Assembly: GCF_051401765.1 (NCBI RefSeq)
Contig: NW_027480493.1
Location: forward strand, 2,294,001 to 2,358,000
Length of the DNA: 64,000 nucleotides
Direction: 5' to 3'
Origin: Calliopsis andreniformis
Taxonomy: Eukaryota > Arthropoda > Insecta > Hymenoptera > Andrenidae
Shown here: positions 51,346 to 62,929 of the stretch, piece after piece
How positions within the stretch are numbered: position 1 is the stretch's first letter
Layout: every line of letters starts with the position of its first letter
Position numbers and translations under genes: made by a program
The notes under the pieces: generated by a model
Database searches by the model: none
Told to the model about the DNA's origin: nothing
What the model saw: only the letters and a program-made list of their open reading frames with translations

Positions 51346-53040
51346 GGGTGTTGAGGATTGAAAAATGAGGATTGAGGATTGAGGATTGAGGATTGAGGAT
51401 TGAAGATTGAGAATTGAGGATTGAAGATTGAGGATTGAGGATTGAGGATTGAGGATTGAGGATTGAGGATTGAGGATTGAGGATTGCGGATAGAAGATTG
51501 AGGATTGGGTATTGCGGATTGAACATTGAGGATTGAGGATTGAGGACTGAGGATTGAGGATTGAGGATTGAGAATTGAGAATTGAGGATTGAGGATTGAG
51601 GATTGAAGATTGAGGATTGGGTATTGAGGATTGAAGAATGAGGATTGAGGATTGAGGATTGAGGATTGAGGATTGAGGATTGAAGACTGAGTATTGAGGA
51701 TTGAAGATTGAGGATTGAGGAGTGAGTATTGAAGATTGAGGATTTGGGACTGAGGATTGAAGATTGAGGATTGAGGATTGAGGATTGAGGATTGAGGATT
51801 GAGGATTGAGGATTGAAGATTGAGGATTGGGTATTGAGGATTGAAGAATGAGGATTGAGGATGGAGGATTGAGGATTGAGGATTGAAGATTGAGTACTGA
51901 GTATTGAAGATTAAGGTTGAGGATTGAGGATTGAGGATTGAGGATTGAGGATTGAGGATTGAGGATTGAGGATTGAAGATTGAGTATTGAGGAATGAAGA
52001 TTGAGGATTGAGGATTGAGGATTGATTATTGGGGATTGAGGATTGAGTATTGAATATTGAGGATTGTGTATTGAGGACTGAAGATTGAGGATTGAGTATT
52101 GAGTATTGAGGATTGAGGATTGAAGATTGGGTATTGAGGATTGAAGATTGACGATTGAGGATTGAGGATTGAGTATTGAGGATTGAGTATTGACGATTGA
52201 GTATTGAGGATTGAAGATTGACGATTGAGGATTGAGGATAGAGGATTGAGGATTGAGGATTGAAGATTGAGTATTGAGTATTGAAGATTGAGGATTGAGG
52301 ATTGAGGATTGAGGATTGAGGATTGAGGATTCCGTACTGAGGATTGAGGATTGTGGATTGAGGATTGAGGATTGAGGATTGAGGATTGAGGATTGAGTGT
52401 TGAGGATTGAAGATTGAGTATTGAGGATAGAAGACTAACGATTGAGGATTGAGGATTGAGTATTGAAGATTGACGATTGATGATTGAGGAATGAGGATTG
52501 AGGATTGAGGATTGAGGATTGAGGATTGAGGATTGAGGATCGAGTGTTGAGGATTGAAGATTGAGTGTTGAGGATAGAAGACTGACGATTGAGGATTGAG
52601 GATTGAGTGTTGAAGATTGAGGATTGATGATTGAGGAATGAGGATTGAGGATTGAGGATTGAGGATTGAGTATTGAAGATGAGGCCTGAGGGTTGAGGAT
52701 TGAGGTTTGAGGATTGAAGATTGAGGATTGGGTATTGGGGATTGAAGAATGAGGATTGAGTATCGTGGATTGAGGATTGAGGATTGAAGAGTGAGTATTG
52801 AGGATTGAGGATTGAGGATTGAGGATTGAGGATTGAAGATTGAGGATTGTGTATTGAGGATTGAAGATTGAGGATTGAGGATTGAGGATTGAGGATTGAA
52901 GATTGAGGATTGGGTAGTGAGGATTGAAGAATGAGGATTGAGGATTGAGGATTGAGGATTGAGGATTGAGTGTTGAGGATTGAAGATTGAGTATTGAGGA
53001 TAGAAGACGGACGATTGAGGATTGAGGATTGAGGATTGAG
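51346..53040. repeat. Array rich in plain GAGGATT units; includes duplication E copy 1
   Basis: Long runs of unvaried units dominate and no ATATTCT module occurs. From about 51970 to 52800 the order of variants matches 54560-55430 at offsets of 2591-2625 bp: GGAATGAAG at 51991/54582, GAAGATTGGGTATTG at 52122/54727, GAGGCCTGAG at 52681/55306. Inside it GAGTGTTGAGG recurs after exactly 147 bp (52395 and 52542), which is 21 units. Confidence 0.75.
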
Positions 53041-54560
53041 GATCGAGGATTGAGGATTCAAGATTTAGTATTCAGGACTGAAGGTAGAGGATTGAGAATT
53101 GAGGATTGAAGATTGAGGATTGAAGATTGAGTATTGGGTATTGAGGATTCAAGAATGAGGATTGAGGATTGAGGATTGAGGATTGAGGATTGAAGATTGA
53201 GGATTGAGTATTGAGGATTGAAGATTGAGGATTGAGGATTGAGGATTGGGGATTGACGATGAGTGCTGAGGGTTGAGGATTGAGGTTTGAGAACTGAGGA
53301 CTTAGGATTGAGGATTGAGAATTGAGGATTGAGAGTTGAGGATTGAAGATTGAGGATTGGGTATTGAGGATTGAAGAATGAGGATTGAGGATTGAGAATT
53401 GAGGATTGAGGAATGAAAGTTGAGGGTTGAGGGTTGAGGATTGAGGATTGAAGAATGTGTATTGACGATTGAAGATTGAGGATTGAGGATTGAGTATTGA
53501 GGACTGAAGATTGACGATTGAGGATTGAGGATTGAGGATTGAAGATTGAGTATTGAGGATTGAAGATTGAGGATTGAGGATTGATCATTCAGGACTGAGG
53601 ATTGAGGACTGAGGATTGAGGATTGAGAATTGAGAACTGATAATGAGGTCTGAGGGTTGAGGGTTGAGGATAGAGGATTGAGGATTGAGGATTGAGTATT
53701 GAAGATTGAGGATTGATGACTGAGTATTGAGGATTGAGGATTGAAGATTGATTATTAAGGATTGAAGATTGAGGATTGAGGATTGAGGACTGAGAAGTGA
53801 GGATTGAGGATTGAGTATTGAAGATTGAGGATTGATGATTGAGGATTGAGAATTGAGGATTGAAGATTGAATATTGATGATTGAATATTGAGGACTGAGG
53901 ATTGAGGTTTGTGTATTGTGGACGAGGACTGAGGGTTGAATATTGATGTTTGAGGTCTGAGGGTTAAGGATTGAGGATTGAGAATTGAGGATTGAGGATT
54001 AAGGATTGAAGATTGAGGATTGGGTATTGAGGATTGAAGAATGAGGATTGAGTATTGAGGTTTGAGGATTGAGGATTGCAGATTGAGTATTGAGGATTGA
54101 AGATTGAGGATTGAGGATTGAGGATTGAAGATTGAGGATTGAGGGTTGAGAATTGATGATTGAGGATTGAAGATTGAGAATTGAGGATTGAAGGTTAAGG
54201 ATTGAGGATTGAGGATTGAGGATTGACGATGAGGGCAGAGGGTTGAGGATTGAGGTTTGAGGACTCAGGACTGAGGATTGAGGATTGAGAATTGGGGATT
54301 GAGGATTGAGGATTGAAGATTGAGGATTGGGTATTGAGGATTGAAGAATGAGGGTTGAGGACTGAGGATTGAGGATTGAGGATTGAGGGTTGAAGATTGA
54401 GGATTGAGGATTGAGTATTGAAGATTGAAGATTGAGGATTGAGGATTGAGGATTGGGGATTGACGATGAGTGCTGAGGGTTGAGGATTGAGGTTTGAGAA
54501 CTGAGGACTGAGGATTGAGGATTGAGAATTGAGGATTGAGGATTGAGGATTGAAGATTGA
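53040..54560. repeat. Segmental duplication G, copy 1
   Basis: This block matches 60226-61625. The offset is 7185 bp at first (GAAGGTAGAGG at 53080/60265; TGATCATT at 53582/60767) and 7066 after a 119-bp loss in the second copy near 60929. Rare shared units include AAGATTTAGTATTCAGG and GAGGGTTAAGG. The match ends near 54560, where block E copy 2 begins. Confidence 0.82.
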
Positions 54561-55430
54561 GGATTGAAGATTGAGTATTGAGGAATGAAGATTGAGGATT
54601 GAGGATTGAGGATTGATTATTGAGGATTGAGGATTGAGGATTGAGGATTGAGGATTGAAGATTGATGATTCTGTATTGAGGATTGAAGATTGAGGATTGA
54701 GTATTCAGTATTGAGGATTGAGGATTGAAGATTGGGTATTGAGGATTGAAGATTGACGATTGAGGATTGAGGATTGAGTATTGAGGATTGAGTATTGACG
54801 ATTGAGTATTGAGGATTGAAGATTGACGATTGAGGATTGAGGATAGAGGATTGAGGATTGTGGATTGAAGATTGAGTATTGAGTATTGAAGATTGAGGAT
54901 TGAGGATTGAGGATTGAGGATTGAGGATTGCAGATTGCGTACTGAGGATTGAAGATTAAGATTGAGGATTGAGGATTGAGGATTGAGGATTGAGGATTGA
55001 GGATTGAGGATTGAGGATCGAGTGTTGAGGATTGAAGATTGAGTATTGAGGATAGAAGACTGATGATTGAGGTTTGAGGATTGAGTAATGAAGATTGAGG
55101 ATTGATGATTGAGGAATGAGGATTGAGGATTGAGGATTGAGGATTGAGGATTGAGGATTGAGGATTGAGTGTTGAGGATTGAAGATTGAGTATTGAGGAT
55201 AGAAGACTGACGATTGAGGATTGAGGATTGAGTGTTGAAGATTGAGGATTGATGATTGAGGAATGAGGATTGAGGATTGAGGATTGAGGATTGAGTATTG
55301 AAGATGAGGCCTGAGGGTTGAGGATTGAGGTTTGAGGATTGAAGGTTGAGGATTGGGTATTGGGGATTGAAGAATGAGGATTGAGTATCGTGGATTGAGG
55401 ATTGAGGATTGAAGAGTGAGTATTGAGGAT
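54560..55430. repeat. Duplication E, copy 2, with 147-bp internal period
   Basis: This is the partner of about 51970-52800. GAGTGTTGAGG occurs at 55020 and 55167, again 147 bp apart, each followed by GATAGAAGACTGA and then GGAATGAGG. Keeping the 147-bp pair in both copies shows that it is the older event. Confidence 0.75.
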
Positions 55431-57904
55431 TGAAGACTGACGAATGAGGATTGAGGACTGAGGATTGAGGATTGAGGATTGAGGATTGAAGATTGAGGAT
55501 TGAGTATTGAGGATTGAAGATTGAGGATTGAGGACTGTGGATTGGGGATTGAGGATTGAGGATTGAAGATTGAGGATTGAGTGTTGAGGATTGAAGATTG
55601 AGGATTGAGGATTGAGGGTTGGGGATTGACGATGAGTGCTGAGGGTTGAGTATTGAGGTTTGAGAACTGAGGACTTAGGATTGAGGATTGAGAATTGAGG
55701 ATTGAGGATTGAGGATTGAAGATTGAGGATTAGGTATTGAGGATTGAAGAATGAGGATTGAGGATTGAGGATTGAGGATTGAGGAATGAAAATTGAGGGT
55801 TGAGGGTTGAGGATTGAGGATTGAAGAATGAGTATTGACGATTGAAGATTGAGGATTGAGGATTGAGTATTGAGGACTGAAGATTGACGATTGAGGATTG
55901 AGGATTGAGGATTGAAGATTGAGTATTGAGGATTGAAGATTGAGGATTGAGGATTGATCATTGAGGACTGAGGATCGAGGACTGAGGATTGAGGATTGAG
56001 AATTGAGAACTGATAATGAGGTCTGAGGGTTGAGGGTTGAGGATAGAGGATTGAGGATTGAGGATTGAGGATTGAGTATTGAAGATTGAGGATTGATGAC
56101 TGAGTATTGAGGATTGAGGATTGAAGATTGATTATTAAGGATTGAAGATTGAGGATTGAGGATTGAGGACTGAGAATTGAGGATTGAGGATTGAGTATTG
56201 AAGATTGAGGATTGATGATTGAGGATGGAGGATTGAGGATTGAAGATTGAATATTGATGATTGAATATTGAGGACTGAGGATTGAGGTTTGTGTATTGTG
56301 GACGAGGACTGAGGGTTGCATATTGATGTTTGAGGTCTGAGGGTTAAGGATTGAGGATTGAGAATTTGAGGATTGAGGATTAAGGATTGAAGATTGAGGA
56401 TTGGGTATTGAGGATTGAAGAATGAGGATTGAGTATTTAGGTTTGAGGATTGAGGATTGCAGATTGAGTATTGAGGATTGAAGATTGAAGATTGAGGATT
56501 GAGGATTGAGGATTGAAGATTGAGGATTGAGGGTTGAGAATTGATGATTGAGGATTGAAGATTGAGTATTGAGGATTGAAGGTTAAGGATTGAGGATTGA
56601 GGATTGAGGATTGACGATGAGGGCAGAGGGTTGAGGATTGAGGTTTGAGGACTCAGGACTGAGGATTGAGGATTGAGAATTGGGGATTGAGGATTGAGGA
56701 TTGAAGATTGAGGATTGGGTATTGAGGATTGAAGAATGTGGGTTGAGGACTGAGGATTGAGGATTGAGGGTTGAAGATTGAGGATTGAGTATTGAAGATT
56801 GAAGATTGAGGATTGAGGATTGAGGATTGGGGATTGACGATGAGTGCTGAGGGTTGAGGATTGAGGTTTGAGAACTGAGGACTGAGGATTGAGGATTGAG
56901 AATTGAGGATTGAGGATTGAGGATTGAAGATTGAGGATTGAGGATTGAGGATGGGGCCTGACGATTGAGGATTGAGGTTTGAGGACTGATGACTGAGGAT
57001 AGAGCATTGAGAAATGAGGATTGAGGATTTAGGATTGAAGATTGAGTATTGGGTATTAGGGATTGAAGAATGAGGATTGAGGATTGAGTTTTGAGGATTG
57101 AGGATTGAAGATTGAGTACTGAGGATTGAAGACTGACGATTGAGCGCTGAGGATTGAGGACTGAGGACTGAGGATTGAAGATTGATGATTGAGGATTGGG
57201 TATTGAGGATTGAAGAATGAGGATCGAGGATTGAGGATTGAGGATTGAGTGTTGAGGATTGAAGATTGAGTATTGAGGATAGAAGACTGACGATTGAGGA
57301 TTGAGGATTGAGTATTGAGGACTGAGGATTGATGATTGAGGAATGAAGATTCAGTATTGAGGATTGAAGATTGGGAATTGAGGATTGAGGATTGAACATT
57401 GAGGACTGAGTGTTGAGTGTTGAGTGATGAGAATTGATGTTTGTGGATAGAGGTTTGAAGATTGCAGATTGAGTATTGAGTATTGAAAACTTTGAATTGA
57501 GGATATTCTATTGAGGATTGAGGATTCACAACAGATTTTTGAGGACTGAGGGCCGAAGATTGAGGATTCAGGATTGAGGATTCAGAATTGAGGTTTGAGG
57601 ACTGAGGATTGAGGATTGAAGATTGAGTATTGAGGATTGAAGATTGAGCATTGAGAATTGAGGATTCAGTATTGATGATGCGGGCTGAGGGTTGAGTATT
57701 GAGGTTTGAGGACTTAGGACTGAGGATTGAGGATTGAGAATTGAGGATTGAGGATTGAGGATTGAAGACTGAAGATTGGGTATTGAGGATTGGAGAATGA
57801 GAATTGAGGATTTAGGATTGAGGATTGAGTGTTGAGGTTTGAAGATTGAGTATTGAGGGTTGAAGACTGACGATTGAGGATTGAGGATTGAGGATTGAGG
57901 ATTG
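55430..57904. repeat. Segmental duplication H, copy 1
   Basis: This matches about 60400-62600. The offset falls from 4812 bp (TGATCATT at 55955/60767) to 4685 bp (for example GGGTATTAGGG near 57052/61737), partly through the 119-bp loss in the second copy. It contains one module, core 57503, with a private T run (CAGATTTTTG). The match ends near 57905, where this copy goes to GAGTATT and the other to GAAGATT. Confidence 0.8.
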
Positions 57905-58559
57905 AGTATTGAAGATTGAGGATCGAGTATTGAGGATAGAAGATTGAGGATTGAGGATTGAGTATTGAAGATTGAGGATTGATGACTGAGTATTGAGGAT
58001 TGATGACTGAGTATTGAGGATTGAGGATTGAAAATTGATTATGAAGGATTGAAGATTGAGGATTGAGGATTGGGGATTGAGAATTGAGGATTGAGGATTG
58101 AGTATTGAAGATTGAGGATTGATGATTGAGGATTGAGGATTGAGGATTGAAGATTGAATATTGATGATTGAATATTGAGGACTGAGGATTGAGGTTTGTG
58201 TATTGAGGACGGGGACTGAGGGTTGAATATTGATGTTTGAGGTCTGAGGGTTAAGGATTGAGGATAGAGAATTGAGGATTGAGGATTGAGGATTGAAGAT
58301 TGAGGATTGAGTATTGAGGATTGAAGAATGAGGATTGAGGATTGAGGTTTGAGGATTGAGGATTATAGATTGAGTATTGAGGATTGAAGATTGAGGATTG
58401 AGGATTGAGAATTGAAGATTGAGGATTGAGGGTTGAGAATTGATGACTGAGGATTGAAGATTGAGTATTGAGGTATGAAGGTTAAGGATTGAGGATTGAG
58501 GATTGAGGATTGACGATGAGGGCTGAGGGTTGAGGATTGAGGTTTGAGGACTGAGGACT
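57905..58559. repeat. Satellite between duplications H and J
   Basis: This holds cassettes also seen at 27.6-28.1 and 40.2-40.7 kb: GATGACTGAGTATTG (here twice in a row), GATTATGAAGG, GAATATTGATGATTG, GTGTATTG, GGACGGGGACTG and GAGGGTTAAGG. No module core and no gene are visible. Confidence 0.7.
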
Positions 58560-59630
58560 GAGGATTGAGGATTGAGAATTGGGGATTGAGGTTTGAGGAT
58601 TGAAGATTGAGGATTGCGTATTGAGGATTGAATAATGAGGATTGAGGATTGAGGATTGAGGATTGAGGAATGAAAATTGAGGGTTGAGGGTTGAGGATTG
58701 AGGATTGAAGAATGAGTATTGACGATTGAAGATTGAGGATTGAGGATTGAGTATTGAAGATTGAGGATTGATGACTGAGTATTGAGGATTGAGGATTGAA
58801 GATTGATTATTAAGGATTGAAGATTGAGGATTGAGGATTGAGGATTGAGAATTGAGAATTGAGAATGAGGACTGAGGGTTTTGGATTGAGGTTTGAGGAA
58901 TGAGGATTGAGGATTGAGGATTGAGTATTGAGGACTGAGGATTGAGGATTGAGGATTGAGTATTGAAGATTGCGTATTGATGACTGAGGATTGAGGATTG
59001 AGGATTGAGGATTGACGATTGAGGATTGAAAATTGAGTATCGGGGCCTCAAGAATGAGGATTGAGGATTGAGTATTGAGGACGGAGGATGAGGGCTGAGG
59101 GTTGAGGATTGAGGTTTGAGTATTGAATCCTTAGAATTCAGGATATTCTATTGAGTGTTGAGAACTGAGGATTGATGGTTGAGTATTGAGGATTGAAGAT
59201 TGAGGATTGAGGAATGAGTATTGAAGGTTGAGGATTGATGATTGAGGATTGGGGATTGGGAATTGAGGATTGAGTATTGAGTATTGAAGATTGAGGATTG
59301 ATGATTGAGGATTGAGTATTGAGGATTGAGGATTGAGGATTGAGGGTTGAGGATTGAGGATTGAAGATTGAGGATTGGGGATTGAGGAGTGACGATTGAG
59401 GATTGAGGATTGAGGATTGAGAGTTGACGATTGATGATTCAAGATTGAGTATTGAGGATTGTAGAATGAGGATTGAGGATTGAGGATTGAATGTTTAGTA
59501 TTTAGGATTGAAGACAGAGGATTGAGAATTGAGGATTGAGGATTGAGGATTGAAGATTGAGGATTGGGTAGTGAGGATTGAAGAATGAGGATTGAGGATT
59601 GAGGATTGAGGATTGAGTGTTGAGGATTGA
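58560..59630. repeat. Segmental duplication J, copy 1
   Basis: This block matches 62930-64000 at a constant offset of 4371 bp. Shared rare features are GAATAATGAGG, GGGTTTTGGATTG, GTATCGGGGCCTCAAG, GAATCCTTAGAATTCAGG and the core at 59143 (63514 in the other copy). How far the match goes beyond 59630 cannot be seen, because the partner leaves the window. Confidence 0.88.
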
Positions 59631-60225
59631 AGATTGAGTATTGAGGATAGAAGACGGACGATTGAGGATTGAGGATTGAGGATCGAGGATTGAGGATTCA
59701 AGATTTAGTATTCAGGACTGAAGGTAGAGGATTGAGAATTGAGGATTGAGGATTGAGGATTGAAGATTGAGTATTGGGTATTGAGGATTCAAGAATGAGG
59801 ATTGAGGATTGAGGATTGAGGATTGAGGATAGAAGATTGAGTATTGAGGATTGAAGACTGACGATTGAGTATTGAGAATTGAGGACTGAGGATTGAGGAT
59901 TGAGGATTGAGTGTTGAGAATTGATGATTGAGGATTGAAGATTGAGTATTGAGGATTGAAGGTTAAGGATTGAGGATTGAGGATTGAGGATTGACGATGA
60001 GGGCTGAGGGTTGAGGATTGAGGTTTGAGGACTGAGGACTGAGGATTGAGGATTGAGAATTGGGGATTGAGGATTGAGGATTGAAGATTGAGGATTGGGT
60101 ATTGAGGATTGAAGAATGAGGATTGAGTATTGAGGATTGAGGATTGAGGATTGAGTGTTGAGGATTGAAGATTGAGTATTGAGGATAGAAGACGGACGAT
60201 TGAGGATTGAGGATTGAGGATTGAG
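59631..60225. repeat. Satellite between J copy 1 and G copy 2
   Basis: This includes a near-repeat of the AAGATTTAGTATTCAGG series (about 59699, again near 60244, and related to 49990 and 53050). A GAAGACGGACGATTG cassette stands near 59651 and again near 60190. It appears to be a local duplication of about 545 bp. No gene is visible. Confidence 0.65.
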
Positions 60226-62600
60226 GATCGAGGATTGAGGATACAAGATTTAGTATTCAGGACTGAAGGTAGAGGATTGAGAATTGAGGATTGAAGATTG
60301 AGGATTGAAGATTGAGTATTGGGTATTGAGGATTCAAGAATGAGGATTGAGGATTGAGGATTGAGGATTGAGGATTGAAGATTGAGGATTGAGTATTGAG
60401 GATTGAAGATTGAGGATTGAGGATTGAGGATTGGGGATTGACGATGAGTGCTGAGGGTTGAGGATTGAGGTTTGAGAACTGAGGACTTAGGATTGAGGAT
60501 TGAGAATTGAGGATTGAGGGTTGAGGATTGAAGATTGAGGATTGGGTATTGAGGATTGAAGAATGAGGATTGAGGATTGAGGATTGAGGATTGAGGAATG
60601 AAAGTTGAGGGTTGAGGGTTGAGGATTGAGGATTGAAGAATGAGTATTGACGATTGAAGATTGAGGATTGAGGATTGAGTATTGAGGACTGAAGATTGAC
60701 GATTGAGGATTGAGGATTGAGGATTGTAGATTGAGTATTGAGGATTGAAGATTGAGGATTGAGGATTGATCATTGAGGACTGAGGATTGAGGACTGAGGA
60801 TTGAGGATTGAGAATTGAGAACTGATAATGAGGTCTGAGGGTTGAGGGTTGAGGATAGAGGATTGAGGATTGAGGATTGAGTATTGAAGATTGAGGATTG
60901 ATGACTGAGTATTGAGGATTGAGGATTGAAGATTGAATATTGATGATTGAATATTGAGGACTGAGGATTGAGGTTTGTGTATTGTGGACGAGGACTGAGG
61001 GTTGAATATTGATGTTTGAGGTCTGAGGGTTAAGGATTGAGGATTGAGAATTGAGGATTGAGGATTAAGGATTGAAGATTGAGGATTGGGTATTGAGGAT
61101 TGAAGAATGAGGATTGAGTATTGAGGTTTGAGGATTGAGGATTGCAGATTGAGTATTGAGGATTGAAGATTGAGGATTGAGGATTGAGGATTGAAGATTG
61201 AGGATTGAGGGTTGAGAATTGATGATTGAGGATTGAAGATTGAGAATTGAGGATTGAAGGTTAAGGATTGAGGATTGAGGATTGAGGATTGACGATGAGG
61301 GCAGAGGGTTGAGGATTGAGGTTTGAGGACTCAGGACTGAGGATTGAGGATTGAGAATTGGGGATTGAGGATTGAGGATTGAAGATTGAGGATTGGGTAT
61401 TGAGGATTGAAGAATGAGGGTTGAGGACTGAGGATTGAGGATTGAGGATTGAGGGTTGAAGATTGAGGATTGAGTATTGAAGATTGAAGATTGAGGATTG
61501 AGGATTGAGGATTGGGGATTGACGATGAGTGCTGAGGGTTGAGGATTGAGGTTTGAGAACTGAGGACTGAGGATTGAGGATTGAGAATTGAGGATTGAGG
61601 ATTGAGGATTGAAGATTGAGGATTGAGGATTGAGGATGGGGCCTGACGGTTGAGGATTGAGGTTTGAGGGCTGATGACTGAGGATAGAGCATTGAGAAAT
61701 GAGGATTGAGGAGTGAGGATTGATGATTGAGTATTGGGTATTAGGGATTGAAGAATGAGGATTGAGGATTGAGTTTTGAGGATTGAGGATTGAAGATTGA
61801 GTATTGAGGATTGAAGACTGACGATTGAGCGTTGAGGATTGAGGACTGAGGATTGAGGATTGAAGATTGATGATTGAGGATTGGGTATTGAGGATTGAAG
61901 AATGAGGATCGAGGATTGAGGATTGAGGATTGAGTGTTGAGGATTGAAGATTGAGTATTGAGGATAGAAGACTGACGATTGAGGATTGAGGATTGAGTAT
62001 TGAAGATTGAGGATTGATGATTGAGGAATGAAGATTCAGTATTGAGGATTGAAGATTGGGAATTGAGGATTGAGGATTGAACATTGAGGACTGAGTGTTG
62101 AGTGTTGAGTGATGAGAATTGATGTTTGTGGATAGAGGTTTGAAGATTGCAGATTGAGTATTGAGTATTGAAACCTTTGAATTGGGGATATTCTATTGAG
62201 GATTGAGGATTCACAACAGATTGTTGAGGACTGAGGGCCGAAGATTGAGGATTCAGGATTGAGGATTCAGAATTGAGGTTTGAGGACTGAGGATTGAGGA
62301 TTGAAGATTGAGTATTGAGGATTGAAGATTGAGCATTGAGAATTGAGGATTCAGTATTGATGATGAGGGCTGAGGGTTGAGTATTGAGGTTTGAGGACTG
62401 AGGACTGAGGATTGAGGATTGAGAATTGAGGATTGAGGATTGAGGATTGAAGACTGAAGATTGGGTATTGAGGATTGGAGAATGAGAATTGAGGAGTTAG
62501 GATTGAGGACTGAGTGTTGAGGTTTGAAGATTGTGTATTGAGGGTTGAAGACTGACGATTGAGGATTGAGGATTGAGGATTGAGGATTGAGGATTGAAGA
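60226..62600. repeat. Composite block: G copy 2 overlapping H copy 2
   Basis: About 60226-61625 pairs with 53040-54560, and about 60400-62600 pairs with 55430-57904, so blocks G and H share sequence. A 119-bp loss near 60929 joins GATTGAAGATTGA directly to GAATATTGATG. The module core at 62188 has a private change (GAAACCTTTG). Confidence 0.78.
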
Positions 62601-62929
62601 TTGAGTATTAGGGATTGAAGATTGAGGATTGAGGATTGAGGATTGGGGATTCAAGATTGAGGATTGAGGATTGAGGATTGAAGACTGAGGATTGAGGATT
62701 GAGGATGAGGCCTGAGGGTTGAGGATTGAGGTTTGAGGATTGAAGATTGAGGATTGGGTATTGGGGATTGAAGAATGAGGATTGAGTATCGTGGATTGAG
62801 GATTGAGGATTGAAGAGTGAGTATTGAGGATTGAAGACTGACGAATGAGGATTGAGGAGTGAGGATTGAGGATTGAGGATTGAAGATTGAAGATTGAGGA
62901 TCGAGTATTGAGGATAGAGGATTGAGGAT
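62601..62929. repeat. Satellite between H copy 2 and J copy 2
   Basis: This holds the series GAGGCCTGAGGG, GGGTATTGGGG, GAGTATCGTGG and GAAGAGTGAG, also found near 26650-26770, 37350-37460, 52680-52790 and 55310-55420. No gene is visible. Confidence 0.7.
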
